Source: Bacillus swezeyi
GTDB lineage: Bacteria; Bacillota; Bacilli; Bacillales; Bacillaceae
Direction of reading: 5' to 3'
Assembly (NCBI RefSeq): GCF_001969815.1
Contig: NZ_MRBK01000003.1
Location: forward strand, 347-64,346
DNA length: 64,000 nucleotides
Shown here: positions 41,701-46,743 of the stretch, in pieces
How the letters are laid out: each line of letters opens with the position of its first letter
Numbering within the stretch: position 1 is the first letter of the stretch
The notes under the pieces: generated by a model
Told to the model about the DNA's origin: nothing
Database searches by the model: none
The model's input: only the letters and a program-made list of their open reading frames with translations
Position numbers and translations under genes: made by a program

Positions 41701-42910
41701 ATTATTAAGGCACCTGGATATCGAAGATGCAGCAGTTGCCGCAAAAACAGATCACAACAACGATCCATATCTTTGTGCATACGTCGTTTTACAAAGAGAC
41801 ATCACACAGGCAGCAATAAAAGAGTTTTTAGCAAAAGAGCTTCCGGAATATATGGTGCCGTCCCATGTACTGAAGCTTGATGAATTGCCGCTTACGCCTA
41901 ACGGTAAAGTGGATTTGAAGGCACTTCCTGAGCCTGATGTAAATCTGGGTGCGGCAATAGAATACGAGCCTCCAAAACATGCGCTCGAAGAAAAGATGGC
42001 CCGCATCTGGGAAGATATTTTGAATATCAAACCGATCAGCATCAATGCCAATTTATTCGATATCGGGGCCAACTCTTTACATGTCATGTCATTTGTTTCA
42101 AGACTATATGCAGATCTGGGCTTCAGAGTCCCGTTTAAGGACATTTTCTCCAAGCCGTCCATTAAACAGCTGTCGGGCTTTTTGAAAAATGCACAAGAAT
42201 TGCTAAAAGACTATACAGATGATTGTATTCAGCTGAGCGGTGCGGAAGAAGGCAGCAAAAAACTGTTCTGCTTCCCGCCGGCCGCTTCGATGGGCATCGC
42301 CTACATGGGCTTGGCGAAACATTTGGAACAGTATTCAGTTTACAGCTTCAACTTCATCCAATCCGAAAATAGGATTGAAAAGTATGCAGACATCATCAAA
42401 CATATTCAAGGAGATGGGCCATATACGTTAATGGGATATTCGTCGGGAGGAGTACTGGCATTTGACGTAGCAAAAGAATTGAACCGGCAGGGATATGAAG
42501 TTGAAGATTTGATCATCATCGATTCAAGATACCGTACAGAAGCGGAGAAGCATCAGTACACAGAGGAGGAGTACAGGAAGGAGATCTATCAAACATTTGA
42601 TCTTGAGAAATATGAAGATTTAGAGAAATTGATGAGCGACTATTTAGTTGAATTGATTATGAAGTCTTATTTATATGTCCAAAATGCGGTGACAACCGGC
42701 ACAATTGACGGAAATATAAGCTATATCAAATCGGTGAAAGACCGGCAGGATGAACAGATCATGATGTGGGAAAAAGCGGCGGCCAAGACATTTACAGTCA
42801 TGCAAGGAGCCGGAGAACACATGCAGATGATATCCAAATCCCATCCTGAAATTCTTGAAAAAAACGCAAAATTAATTCATGACATCATCAATAAGACTGT
42901 CAGAATTTAA
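23792..42910 (+). CDS. bacC: Bacitracin synthetase 3 (BacC); modules Ile-D-Phe-[Thr instead of His]-D-Asp-Asn plus thioesterase
   Basis: This 6372-residue synthetase starts directly with a C domain (KIYPLSNMQKGMLFHA), as expected for an acceptor COM site. Domains by base: C 23800-25100, A1 25170-26640, PCP about 26770; C 26940-28220, A2 28290-29740, PCP about 29870, E 30020-31330; C 31420-32720, A3 32780-34270, PCP (Ser 34421); C 34570-35870, A4 35925-37420, PCP about 37545, E 37690-39010; C 39090-40400, A5 40460-41940, PCP about 42070; TE 42230-42905. Pocket codes are DGFFLGVVYK (Ile), DAFTVAAVCK (Phe), DFWNIGMVHK (Thr), DLTKVGHIGK (Asp) and DLTKIGEVGK (Asn). Canonical BacC has a His pocket (DSELTAEVCK, from memory) at the third position, so residue 10 is predicted to be Thr. 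The TE carries GYSSGG (Ser about 6217) and should release the chain by joining Asn12 to the Lys6 side chain. The A10 motif of A2 reads NDK instead of the usual NGK. Confidence 0.96.
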   Translation: MKTKVEKIYPLSNMQKGMLFHAMEDEASNAYFEQLIIELKGYVDERVFEDSLNEIMKRHEILRASFHYRLDEPLHVIMKDRNVKFEHRDIRKQNDQEDVLESYLNEDRQKGFDLAKETLMRACLFRTAEDSYQFVWTYHHILLDGWCLGIILDELFTIYEKKRKGKGLQLEEPRPYSDYIKWLESQDKDEAQEYWGKYLNGYDQKTLIPKLRTHSASALFKRKEKTIECSKELTNRLIKLANRNHVTINTVLQGIWGVILAKYNNSEDVVFGTVVSGRDAEVEGIEKMVGVFINTIPTRVRLEKNKRFKDVLRKTQSDALESNRYNYMNLAEVQALTELKNDLIDHVMVFENYAVDQKAFEQKNDVGFEMESVSGEEQTNYSFSISAGLDDHLKLLIIYDENVYDETIINHIEKHITAVAEQVTEDEEKTLSEIDLVSEEERNTLLYAFNDTKTDYPKDKTIHQLFEEQAMKTPDHTAVVFGSQNMTYRELDEKSNQAARLLREKGVGAGSIAALLLDRSFEMIIGIMGILKAGGAYLPIDPETPKDRISYMLKDTEAGVLLTQGEAADEIDCEAEVIHLDKTAFDRFSEERLDAVNDSGDAAYIIYTSGSTGMPKGVVAPHYSAVRVVRNTNYIDIRTDDVILQLSNYSFDGSIFDIFGALLNGASLVMIEKETVLNINELADVIEKEKVSVMFMTTALFNTLADINIDSLANLRKILFGGERISIPHAKKVLDRVGQDKLIHVYGPTESTVYATYYFINEIDEAAETIPIGRPLANTSALIMDEDGKLLPIGVPGELCIAGDGLSKGYLNRDELTSETFIPHPFIPGERLYKTGDLAKWLPDGNIEFIGRIDHQVKIRGFRIELGEIESQLEKHEDINETIVTVREDGESRPYICAYITANREMPVEELRGFLGEKLPDYMIPAYFVKLDKLPLTKNGKVNRKALPEPDRTAGAETEYEAPRNETEEKLAAIWRDILGVEKIGINDHFFEIGGHSLKAAAMASKIQKELKTETPLRQIFKTPTIKGLGKYIRSTKETVYSSIQKVEEKDCYHLSSAQKRLYILNKIEGSGLSYNIPFTMKVKGSFDIRRFENVLKNITGRHEAFRTSFLMAEGEPVQKIEENIDFSIKYSELGSSSISEKIKAFVRPFDLEKAPLFRAEVVKVDEKEHILLFDMHHIISDGASMGVLTKEICDLYDGKELEPLNIQYKDYSEWQRAFYQKDEIKKQKNYWLNVFKGEIPVLNMPTDFPRPQMKSVEGDRISFKVDSELTKNLHRIAKDNGVTMYMLLLAAYTVLLSKYTGQEDLIVGSPIEGRQHHDLKHVIGMFVNTLAMRNYPKGEKTFTEYLKEVKETALKAYEHQDYQFDDLVEQLDVNRDMSRNPLFDTMFVLQNLDHADAEIKGLTFETYESDVHISKFDFTLSAVEKDAGIEFDLEYCTKLFNKETIEKMSEHFVHVLKEISNHTDMPLHKIEMMSGNERNTLLYQFNDTKTDFPKNQTICQLFEERAEKTPDYTAVVFEEQKMTYRELNERSNQLARFLREKGVKPNSAVGIMVERSPEMIVGILGILKAGGAYLPLDPAYPEDRIKYILEDSQTKILLTQDKLIKERTSIKDADFIKVDIHDKQIAKQDADRLLPVNQSGDLAYIIYTSGSTGKPKGVLIEQKGLCNLVQAVIEWMHLKPESRAIQFASLSFDASAFEIFPALAAGAALILGRQEDLMPGQPLTSFLRHHEITHATLPPTVLNVLDESQLEHLQVIVSAGSACSEELAKRWSDSKVFINAYGPTETTVCATAGVYRGTGRPHIGSPIANTKVYVLDQHQQPVPTGVVGELCVGGISLARGYLNQPELTAEKFIPNPLISEERLYRTGDLARWLPDGNLEFLGRIDHQVKIRGYRIELGEIENQLLKHDNIEEAAAISRTDDANNHYLCAYIVSKKELTATEVSEWLEKELPHYMIPAYFVRLDQLPLTSNDKVDRKALPEPARHVGTGAEYEPPRNETEAKLVDIWRDVLGAEDIGINHHFFAAGGDSIKALQIVSRLSRLDLKLEMKDLFANPKIRDLSKYVKKQNERQKAYEMVEGQTELTPIQKWYFTNNKEELDHFNQSFILFRKDGFDENCVRMAFNKILGHHDALRMIYEEKNGTVIQYNRDYQENLFDLNVYDVRGLGHKSEKIHELATSIQKKSSIEKGKLVNLAIFQTDEGDHLLIVIHHLVVDGVSWRILFEDFDILYSQALKGETLEVGYKTDSYQDFARRLKAYAGSRRLLNEAEYWRNIAKAEVPFMPQNQTLKRDIFANSTTLSITLDKQTTASLLRKTNRAYNTEINDILLTGLLSGIRDITGENKLKVMMEGHGREDILEGADISRTVGWFTTMYPVLLDLGDEKGISQHIKMVKETLRKIPNKGIGYGILKYLAEDPDFMNEEKAKISFNYLGEIDSDINRGEFSGSNFSEGESIGGKISRSHSIEINSIIINHELVIHTTFNPLEYTKDTISRLNETYKESLEKIIDHCTNQAESERTPFDYGDTNISLDELEEIKGKYKDARIEKIYPLANMQKGMLFHAIEDQTSSAYFQQTVMDIEGYVDPDILEKSFNEIVKRHEILRASYEYEIVEEPRQIIIENRKIDFYYYGIENSASPQKGVVIEKYINEDRDKGFDLSKDVLMRVYLIKTDRGSYQLIWSHHHILLDGWCLGIIIGELFAVYEKMIKGEALQLKEPKPYSDYIQWLERQDKEEARQYWQKYLAGYEEQAQIPKFKKGKKNSPYDRQEKVISFSKQLTNQMKQLAGKNSVTLHTVLQTIWGLILTKYNNIEDVVFGTVVSGREAKVDGIEDMIGLFINTIPTRIRFNQNAGFNDVLKIVQAEAIESNGYNYMNLAEVQALSSLKKDLIDHILVFENYEVDDQLLEQNQMETGFEVKAISAAEQSNYSFSMSATPGEELTLALTYDGNVYDEDTIDNIGNHIKRVVEQVVANENTKISEIDILAEKERRTLLYDFNDTSAAYPKDKTIQQLFEEQAERTPGHMAVVFEEEKLTYRELNARANRLAHVLREKGVRPDDIVGVMMERSAGMIVAMLGILKAGGAYLPIDPDYPEERIRYMLEDSGTGILLIHSETFCPKSFSGILLDIDDLNADEPADAKNPKPVNQPEDTAYIIYTSGTTGKPKGCMIEHRNVVRLLVNEKQQFDFNDRDVWTMFHSYCFDFSVWEMYGALLYGGKVVVVPKYTAKDSRAFLKLLRENMVTVLNQTPTAFSKLVNEECRHPEAQLHIRYVIFGGEALNPSMLKPWRHKYPQTRLINMYGITETTVHATFKEMTKQDIETNVSNIGCPIPTLTCYIFDSRRKLAPIGAPGELYIAGEGLARGYVNKPDLTAEKFVSNPFVQGERMYRTGDLARFLPDGSIEYLGRIDHQVKIRGYRIELGEIENRLLTFESIQQAAVIAREDQDGGKYLCAYIALEKASSISDIRTFLLRELPEYMVPQYFVKLDQLPLTANGKIDRKALPEPDGRAGAQAEYEAPRHAAEEKLVSIWEDVLGVEKIGISDNFFELGGHSLKAAALAAKMHKELKIEVPLRQLFETPTIKDLGAYIDSTKESPYASITKVEDKEYYSLSSSQRRLYILNQIEGGGTSYNMPFVMKIEGHFDVHRFEEAFQQLIQRHEALRTSILMADGEPVQKIEKDIDFKVKYGQLGTERLEEKIKSFIRPFDLEKAPLLRTELLKVNDDEHIMMFDMHHIISDGVSLAVFTQELAELYEGKQLPPLPIQYKDFSEWQKQFYQKDEIKKQEDYWLNVFQDEVPVLNLPTDYQRPQKRHFEGDIFEFEIDGETSAKLKKLARETGVTMYMLLLAGYTTLLSKYTGQDDIIVGSPIAGRHHSDLKHVIGMFINTLAMRNFPKGGMLFTDYLKEVKETALKAYENQDYQFDELVEKLDVKRDMSRNALFDTMLVLQNFDSDEFDIEGLKFKPLQTDMQISKFDLTLTAAETDDDIQCVLNYCTKLFKRTTIKRMAGHFIHILKEIANRPDMQLNEINMLSKEEMNTLLTKHHGKQADYPKDKTVHELFEEQAEQTPDKTAVVFEDRKLTYRELNERSNQLARLLREKGAGAGAAVGIMIEPSLEMIVSMMAVLKAGAAYLPIDTEQLSKRTNEILQDSAAKIWLVKGSVMENVIFHGEVVNVEDSSIYAKDSSNLSACSAAENNAYIIYTSGSTGKPKGVFVRHYNVVNYTAWFIKEAGLKENDKALLVSSYAFDLGYTGIFSALLSGSELHIARKAVYSNAHRALKYMKENEITYLKLTPSLFHILVNDPSFSAENHCEKLRLAVLGGEMINTRDVEAFYKQYPNGVIMNHYGPTETTIGSVFKVIDPERLQSFKASPVIGTPIHNTKAYVLDQNMKLLPEGVFGELCITGDGVAGGYVNRPDVTAEKFVENPFEQNERMYRTGDLARRLSDGNIELSGRIDTQVKVRGYRIETEEIKNRLLTHEKIREAFIAVKEAEEGSRQLCAYFTADVRVTFEDIRSYLKNELPDYMIPSYFVQIEHMPLTANGKIDMAALPEPELSTEAEYEAPRNLTEEQLVMVWKEVLGVENLGITHHFFAAGGDSIKALQIISRLSREGITLEMKDLFANPQIKSLSKYVKAETGKTASYETVQGEVLLTPIQQEYFTRNKTDRNHYNHAVMLFRKSGFNEDIVKRIFGEIVKHHDALRMVYKEENGKVLQYNQGPDSNQLDLFVYDVSHEKELYQKVHQLATELQHSIDIKRGPLVKLAIFKTNEGDHLLIIIHHLVIDGISWRILFEDLALGYSQLLNGRKVEFYPKTASYQEYARQMTKYSQTEKLLKEKNYWSQTLQEDIEFLEMNEDAGIFKFEDSQTLNTQLGEEETRQLLRETNQAYHTEINDILITALLIAARDMTGQNKLRISMEGHGREKVGDGIDISRTVGWFTSKYPVLIDLGEETDISKNIKVVKEHLRKVPNKGIGYGILKYLTRDPDIIKGAASPILFNYLGQLDEDINSKAFSSSPLSPGEVIGNGIIREHPMEINAVVLNGQLIIQTTYHTRAYNEDIVKTFTEKYKEALKTVITHCVYQEEAEKTPSDYGDKNISISQLEEIKLKYKGMEIEKIYPLANMQRGMLFHALEDAESKAYFEQMAIDIKGYIDEKIFEESFNDIMARHEILRASLEYEITEEPRNIVIRDRKINLYYLDLRHQSPGQRELTIQKYLKADRVKGFHLSREALIRAALMRTSEDSYTFIWTNHHILLDGWCRGIILGELFRIYHRKAAGQQHQLEEARPYSDYIRWLEEQDKEAGKAYWKKYLSGFAEKSQISVLENKSGNGEYHRKETAIEFSTELTSQITQLANRNSVTFHTVLQSIWGILLAKYNQMEDVVFGTVISGRDANVAGIEKMVGLFINTIPTRIKMEKNKSFRDIIKKVQEEALESGKYNYMNLSEVQSLSELKRDLLDHVMIFENYAVDKSAFESVEKGGPEFVFEEIHTEEQTNYGFNIVAVPGDRLVIKFTYDGNAYHDQVINNIKEHLQHVMEQVVRNEDQTLNEITILSEKERNRLLYELNETKRDYPKDKTIHQLFEEQAERTPELPAVVSDNDKLTYRELNEKSNQLARHLREKGVKSDTIVAIKAERSPEMMIGIMGILKAGGAYLPIDPDYPKERIKYMLEDSGADIILLDNEKGLSGPRQEAVYLDGDFSAYPADQLEPASDADSLAYIIYTSGSTGKPKGTMIRQRGLVNYIAWADQVYVQGDKLDFALYSSVAFDLTVTSIFTPLISGNKVIVYQESDDSEPIIRKVFQDKKAGIVKLTPSHLSLVKDIDGRGSSIKRLIVGGEDLKSELAKEITEKFQHKIEIYNEYGPTETVVGCMIYQYDAGRDRHVSVPIGKPGQNVQLYILDAQQEVQPIGIAGELYIGGDGVAKGYLNKPELTSEKFLPNPFLPGERMYRTGDLARLRPDGNIEFLGRVDHQVKIRGYRIELGEIENQLLRHLDIEDAAVAAKTDHNNDPYLCAYVVLQRDITQAAIKEFLAKELPEYMVPSHVLKLDELPLTPNGKVDLKALPEPDVNLGAAIEYEPPKHALEEKMARIWEDILNIKPISINANLFDIGANSLHVMSFVSRLYADLGFRVPFKDIFSKPSIKQLSGFLKNAQELLKDYTDDCIQLSGAEEGSKKLFCFPPAASMGIAYMGLAKHLEQYSVYSFNFIQSENRIEKYADIIKHIQGDGPYTLMGYSSGGVLAFDVAKELNRQGYEVEDLIIIDSRYRTEAEKHQYTEEEYRKEIYQTFDLEKYEDLEKLMSDYLVELIMKSYLYVQNAVTTGTIDGNISYIKSVKDRQDEQIMMWEKAAAKTFTVMQGAGEHMQMISKSHPEILEKNAKLIHDIINKTVRI
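33235..33840 (+). other. Putative swapped adenylation-core segment with threonine specificity in BacC module 3
   Basis: The segment runs from the A3 motif (YTSGTTGKPKG, near 33235) to just before motif A8 (GELYIAGEGLARGY, near 33820). Pocket residues by BacC residue number are D3196, F3197, W3200, N3239, I3266, G3268, M3292, V3300, H3301 and K3488, giving DFWNIGMVHK, the established Thr code. A hand count gives about 54% G+C over 33481-33660, against about 42% over the matching part of the Asp module (36601-36780) and about 36% over the C domain at 31621-31800. The sharp composition change bounded by conserved motifs suggests recombination with another synthetase gene. The donor cannot be named from this window. 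Confidence 0.8.
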
Positions 42911-42913
42911 GCA

Positions 42914-42945
42914 AAAAGGCATCCTTCCGGGATGCCTTTGCTTTT
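42914..42945 (+). terminator. Terminator after bacC
   Basis: AAAGGCATCC and GGGATGCCTTT form a hairpin with a short loop right after the bacC stop, followed by GCTTTTCCC. It would end the bacABC transcript. Confidence 0.8.
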
Positions 42946-42965
42946 CCCGAACAAATCAACTCTCT

Positions 42966-42973
42966 GCTATAAT
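42966..42973 (+). promoter_or_regulatory. Extended -10 promoter element upstream of bacRS
   Basis: TGCTATAAT is an extended -10 box about 133 bases before bacR. No convincing -35 box lies 16-18 bases upstream. It suggests bacRS is transcribed separately from bacABC, since a terminator lies between them. The long untranslated leader up to 43106 shows nothing else I recognise. Confidence 0.5.
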
Positions 42974-43106
42974 GGAAAGCAAAGAAAAGAGAGGAAATAC
43001 TTCAAAAAACAAGCAGCGGTCTGTGCCGCAAATGATGACATCGATCAAAAGAGGGTAGACATATAGATGGAATTCGAAGAAACCAAAACATAAAGCGGGT
43101 GAAACC

Positions 43107-43820
43107 ATGGAAGCCATACGAGTGCTCATAGCCGATGATGAAAAAGAAATCAGAGATTTATTGAAAACCTATTTAAAAAGAGAGTGGTATGAGGTAGATG
43201 CGGCAGTTGACGGGGAAGATGCTCTAAGGCTGTTTGAACAGAACCATTACCACCTGATCATATTAGATTTGATGATGCCTAAGATCGACGGAATAGAAGT
43301 ATGCAGAAGAATAAGGAGTCATACGAATGTTCCGATCCTGATGCTGACCGCCAAAGACCTTGAAGGCGATAAAATATTAGGGCTGTCGATGGGTGCTGAT
43401 GATTATATTACAAAGCCTTTCAGCATGAACGAAGTTCTGGCACGGATCAAAGCTCTGCTGAGGCGCTTTTTAGTTCTCGGCAGTGAGAGCCGCACCGATG
43501 AAAAATCGCTGATTCAATTTAAAGGATTAACCATTGATTTGAAAAAATATACGGTCACGGCTGAAGGGCGGGAGATCTCGCTTACAGCGAAGGAATTTGA
43601 ACTGCTGAAGTTTTTCGCCGCAAATCCGGGCCAGGTATTCACGAAGACGCAGCTGTTTCGAAACGCTTGGGGCAATCAATACATAGAAGATGATAATACA
43701 GTCATGGTGCATATCAGAAAGCTCAGAAAAAAAATAGAATCTGACCCTTCTGATCCTCAGTTTATTCAGACTGTGTGGGGCATCGGCTATAAGTTTGTAG
43801 GTGAGAAAGATGCTGAATGA
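43107..43820 (+). CDS. bacR: BacR, OmpR-family response regulator
   Basis: The 237-residue protein has a receiver domain (residues 1-118) with acidic residues D10/D11, phospho-acceptor D54 in LDLMMPKIDG and the K in TKPF. A C-terminal OmpR/PhoB winged helix (about 135-232) ends in the typical IQTVWGIGYKF. It is the DNA-binding partner of BacS, whose gene overlaps it by 11 bases. In B. licheniformis BacRS is known to control the bcrABC resistance genes. The 11-bp repeats before bcrA would be its site (inference). Confidence 0.93.
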   Translation: MEAIRVLIADDEKEIRDLLKTYLKREWYEVDAAVDGEDALRLFEQNHYHLIILDLMMPKIDGIEVCRRIRSHTNVPILMLTAKDLEGDKILGLSMGADDYITKPFSMNEVLARIKALLRRFLVLGSESRTDEKSLIQFKGLTIDLKKYTVTAEGREISLTAKEFELLKFFAANPGQVFTKTQLFRNAWGNQYIEDDNTVMVHIRKLRKKIESDPSDPQFIQTVWGIGYKFVGEKDAE

Positions 43821-44838
43821 TAAAAAGATACTCCTTCTCATCCTGCAATTTGCAGCGGCTGCGGCGCTTTTATTCACTAATACCGGCTCTTTCGGGATGT
43901 TCAGTGTTATATTGTTTATTTTTCTATTCGGGAGCACCGCACTTTTATTCGTCTCAAGGCTTCGTTTTATCAGCCATTTAAAATGGATTGATGCCGAGCT
44001 GAAGCGCGTGGCAGACGGGAATGTAAGTAGAAGGCTGCTTGCCAAAGACAACCGGTTATTCAATGAAATCATTTTTTCGATGAATGAATTGATTGAACAG
44101 CTTGAAAAAGTGCAAATCAACGCCGCCAAATCAGAAACGGCGAGAAAAAGACTGCTGTCTAACATTTCCCACGATATCCGGACGCCGCTTACATCTATTA
44201 TTGGCTATGTAGATGCTTTAAAAGACGGGGTAGCTTCTTCTGAAGAAGAAAAGCAGGAATATCTTCAGATTATTTCTAAAAAATCCAACAGCTTAAAGCA
44301 ATTGATCGACGAAATCTTTAACATGGCAAAACTGGATGCAAATGAAATCCAATTGAATACCGATTCCTTTGACTTTGCTGAAATCGTTCGGGAAACGCTG
44401 ATAGACTTTTTACCTGAACTGAAAAAACAGGATATTGAATTGGAAGTTCAGATTCCGGATAAAAAGTGTTTAGTCATGGCGGATCGGCTGAGTCTGATCC
44501 GCGTGATAGAAAATATCGTGAAAAACGGCGTCCATTATGGAAAAGAGGGGAAGGTGCTGGGAATCGAGCTGACAGAATCAGAGCATGAATATCAGCTTCT
44601 GATCTGGGATCAGGGACCGGGAATTCCGGAAGGCGATCTTGAACATGTGTTTGAAAGAATGTATCGAAGAGACCGCTCGAGAAGCCTTGATGACGGCAGC
44701 GGTTTAGGACTTGCTATCGCCAAATCCCTAATCGAAAAAAACCGCGGAAGCATCTGGGCGGAAAGTGTCCCTTGGAAAAAAACGACTTTTGGTTTTTCAC
44801 TTCCTAAACAAAACCATCGCCATTCATTTAAGAAATAA
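43810..44838 (+). CDS. bacS: BacS, bacitracin-responsive sensor histidine kinase
   Basis: ATG 43810 is chosen because AGGTGAG (43799-43805) lies just upstream; an earlier GTG at 43801 has no ribosome site. That gives 342 residues. Two N-terminal membrane helices (about 5-25 and 29-48) are joined by a very short loop, so there is no extracellular sensor domain; this is usual for kinases that sense cell-wall antibiotics in or at the membrane. A HAMP-like linker follows. The H box is SNISHDIRTPLTS, then come the N box, the G1 box DQGPGIPEG and the G2 box DGSGLGLAIAK. It phosphorylates BacR. Confidence 0.92.
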   Translation: MLNDKKILLLILQFAAAAALLFTNTGSFGMFSVILFIFLFGSTALLFVSRLRFISHLKWIDAELKRVADGNVSRRLLAKDNRLFNEIIFSMNELIEQLEKVQINAAKSETARKRLLSNISHDIRTPLTSIIGYVDALKDGVASSEEEKQEYLQIISKKSNSLKQLIDEIFNMAKLDANEIQLNTDSFDFAEIVRETLIDFLPELKKQDIELEVQIPDKKCLVMADRLSLIRVIENIVKNGVHYGKEGKVLGIELTESEHEYQLLIWDQGPGIPEGDLEHVFERMYRRDRSRSLDDGSGLGLAIAKSLIEKNRGSIWAESVPWKKTTFGFSLPKQNHRHSFKK

Positions 44839-44881
44839 TTAAGAATTGGTTAAGGAGGAATTAAATCCTTCTGTTTATGAT
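44828..44881 (+). promoter_or_regulatory. Putative BacR operator (four 11-bp direct repeats) and promoter of bcrAB
   Basis: TTAAG occurs at 44828, 44839 and 44850 and TTAAA at 44861, an exact 11-base period. Direct repeats at this spacing, one helix turn, are typical of OmpR/PhoB-family activators. The first repeat overlaps the end of bacS. A -10-like TATGAT lies at 44876-44881 with no -35 consensus (AGGAGG sits there), as expected for an activator-dependent promoter. Assignment to BacR is inference from position. Confidence 0.7.
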
Positions 44882-44906
44882 GTAACTATAAGGTTGGTGA
44901 AAGCGA

Positions 44907-45836
44907 GTGAACCAGTTGAGCACAATCATAAAAACGACGAATCTCACGAAAATGTACGGGTCGCAAAAATCTGTAGATCACCTTAATATAAACGTAAAAC
45001 AAGGAGATATATACGGTTTTTTAGGCCGAAACGGCGCTGGCAAGACAACGACAATCAGAATGCTGCTGGGATTGATCAAACCCACCCATGGGCAGATTGA
45101 GATTTTTGGAGAGAACTTTTTCAAGAATAAAAAAGACATTTTAAGGAGAATCGGCTCCATTGTTGAAGTCCCGGGTTTTTATGCAAATTTGACAGCGAGG
45201 GAAAACCTATTGATCAACGCGAAGATCATCGGTGTCCACAAAAAAAATGCGATCGATGAAGTATTGGAAATCGTGGGGCTGCATAATGAAACGAAAAAGC
45301 TCGTCGGCAAATATTCCTTGGGAATGAAACAAAGATTAGGGATTGCAAGAGCCCTGCTTCACTATCCGGAGCTGCTGATATTAGACGAACCGACAAACGG
45401 CTTGGATCCGATCGGCATCAAGGAAATGAGAATGCTCATTCATTCCTTGGCCAAAGAAAGAAACATCACGATCTTCATTTCAAGCCACATATTATCTGAA
45501 ATCGAACAGCTCGTCGATCATGTTGGGATCATTCACGAAGGAAAGCTGCTTGAAGAAACCCCTTTTGATCATCTTAGGGAAAAAAACCGCAAATATCTTG
45601 AGTTTCAATTATCCGATCAAAATAAAGCGGCCGTTCTGATGGAACAGCATTTTGATATTCACGACTATGAAGTTCACCAGGACGGAATCATCCGGGTCTA
45701 TTCCCATTTGGGTCAGCAGGGGAGGCTCAATAAAATGTTTGTCGAAAACGGCATCGAAGTATTGAAGATTACGATGAGCGAGGACAGTCTTGAGGACTAC
45801 TTCGTGAAATTGATAGGGGGCGGGACGATTGGTTAA
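44907..45836 (+). CDS. bcrA: BcrA, ATP-binding subunit of the bacitracin ABC exporter
   Basis: The 309-residue ATPase has Walker A GRNGAGKTT, signature YSLGMKQRLG, Walker B LLILDEPTNGLDP and H-loop SSH. It belongs to the drug/lantibiotic-export (BcrA) class and powers BcrB, giving self-resistance. GTG 44907 is taken as the start because GGTGA lies 6 bases upstream; a TTG at 44916 would give the 306-residue form I remember from the literature. The bcrB start overlaps its stop. The divergent C-terminal 80 residues are typical of this family. Confidence 0.95.
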   Translation: MNQLSTIIKTTNLTKMYGSQKSVDHLNINVKQGDIYGFLGRNGAGKTTTIRMLLGLIKPTHGQIEIFGENFFKNKKDILRRIGSIVEVPGFYANLTARENLLINAKIIGVHKKNAIDEVLEIVGLHNETKKLVGKYSLGMKQRLGIARALLHYPELLILDEPTNGLDPIGIKEMRMLIHSLAKERNITIFISSHILSEIEQLVDHVGIIHEGKLLEETPFDHLREKNRKYLEFQLSDQNKAAVLMEQHFDIHDYEVHQDGIIRVYSHLGQQGRLNKMFVENGIEVLKITMSEDSLEDYFVKLIGGGTIG

Positions 45837-46563
45837 TTTGCTATACACGGAACTGCTGAAGCTTAAGCGTTCACAGATGTTTTTAGTCAGCATTCTGGGA
45901 GCGGCGGCAGCCCCTTTCATTTGTTTTATATCGTCTTTAGCCAAGAAAGCCAAGTACCCTGATGTACCCATTCGATTCAGCGAGACTTTTTCCGATACCA
46001 ACCTGTATATTGTCCTGCTGATCGGAGTCCCTTTATACGGCGTTATTACTTCGTATTTATTCAATAGGGAATATACTGAAAGCACGCTGAAGAATCTATT
46101 AACGATTCCTGTTTCAAGAATCAGCCTCATTGTCAGCAAATTGGTTCTGTTGTTTATTTGGATCATGATGCTGACTTTAATCGCTTGGGTTCTGACCTTT
46201 TTGTTTGGACTGGCCGGACAGTTTGAAGGGCTGAGATTCCAGGTTCTGCTAGAATCGTTTATACAATTTATCATCGGAGGCGCTCTTCTCTTTTTCCTGA
46301 TCACGCCGATTATATTTGTCACGCTGCTGTTTAAAAATTATGTGCCCACTATTATATTTACGATCATTATTTCAATGGTCAGCATTATGGTGTATGGTAC
46401 GGAATACAGTGCATTATTCCCTTGGTCAGCAGTATGGGTGATAGCTGCCGGTACCTTCTTTCCGGAGTATCCGCCAGAATATTCTTTTATCAGTGTTTCT
46501 GCTGCAGCTATTCTTGGATTACTCGCGACGATTGTTTACTTTAAGAAGATCGATATTCATTGA
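45829..46563 (+). CDS. bcrB: BcrB, membrane subunit of the bacitracin ABC exporter
   Basis: The 244-residue integral membrane protein starts with TTG 45829, overlapping bcrA by 8 bases, with AGGGGGCGGG upstream. About six hydrophobic helices can be seen, from SILGAAAAPFICFI to AAAILGLLATIVYF, as in ABC-2 type permeases. With BcrA it would move bacitracin away from its membrane target. Translational coupling to bcrA is likely. Confidence 0.92.
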   Translation: MVNLLYTELLKLKRSQMFLVSILGAAAAPFICFISSLAKKAKYPDVPIRFSETFSDTNLYIVLLIGVPLYGVITSYLFNREYTESTLKNLLTIPVSRISLIVSKLVLLFIWIMMLTLIAWVLTFLFGLAGQFEGLRFQVLLESFIQFIIGGALLFFLITPIIFVTLLFKNYVPTIIFTIIISMVSIMVYGTEYSALFPWSAVWVIAAGTFFPEYPPEYSFISVSAAAILGLLATIVYFKKIDIH

Positions 46564-46743
46564 TATGGCGTATAGGGAGTTTGCAATGATGCGACCTGCA
46601 AATTCCTCTTGTCACCCTTGTTGTAACTTTCCGGTTTTACATATATGACATTCGATAAAGCGCGGGAGTGAATGATCAGTGGCCTTTCTGCGCGGTTGAA
46701 ATGGATATATTTTCTATAAAAGTTTAAAAAAGGAGATGTGGAA
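46564..46743 (+). other. bcrB-bcrC intergenic region with a stem-loop
   Basis: This 180-base gap holds GGAGTTTGCA (46576-46585) pairing with TGCAAATTCC (46597-46606), without a clear T-run. It may attenuate or process the bcrAB-bcrC transcript. A TGTAAC near 46619 is vaguely like an ECF -35 box but lacks a proper -10 partner. I see no gene here. Confidence 0.4.

Noticed and set aside
510..42500. Many 60-180-codon open frames antisense to bacA, bacB and bacC
   Set aside because: They mirror the repeated NRPS domains, recur at equivalent places in each module, lack ribosome sites and are shadows of the coding strand.
1..42910. Repeated A-PCP-C units as tandem mobile elements or a CRISPR-like array
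   Set aside because: The repeats are about 3 kb NRPS modules in one frame with no spacers or element ends.
43060..43106. Tiny frame MEFEETKT before bacR
   Set aside because: Eight codons, no regulatory structure around it, no reason to think it is translated.
46615..46650. ECF-sigma-like promoter before bcrC
   Set aside because: TGTAAC is present, but the expected CGTC-type -10 is missing at the right distance. The homologous B. subtilis gene has such a promoter, so this may deserve a look, but the sequence does not support it.
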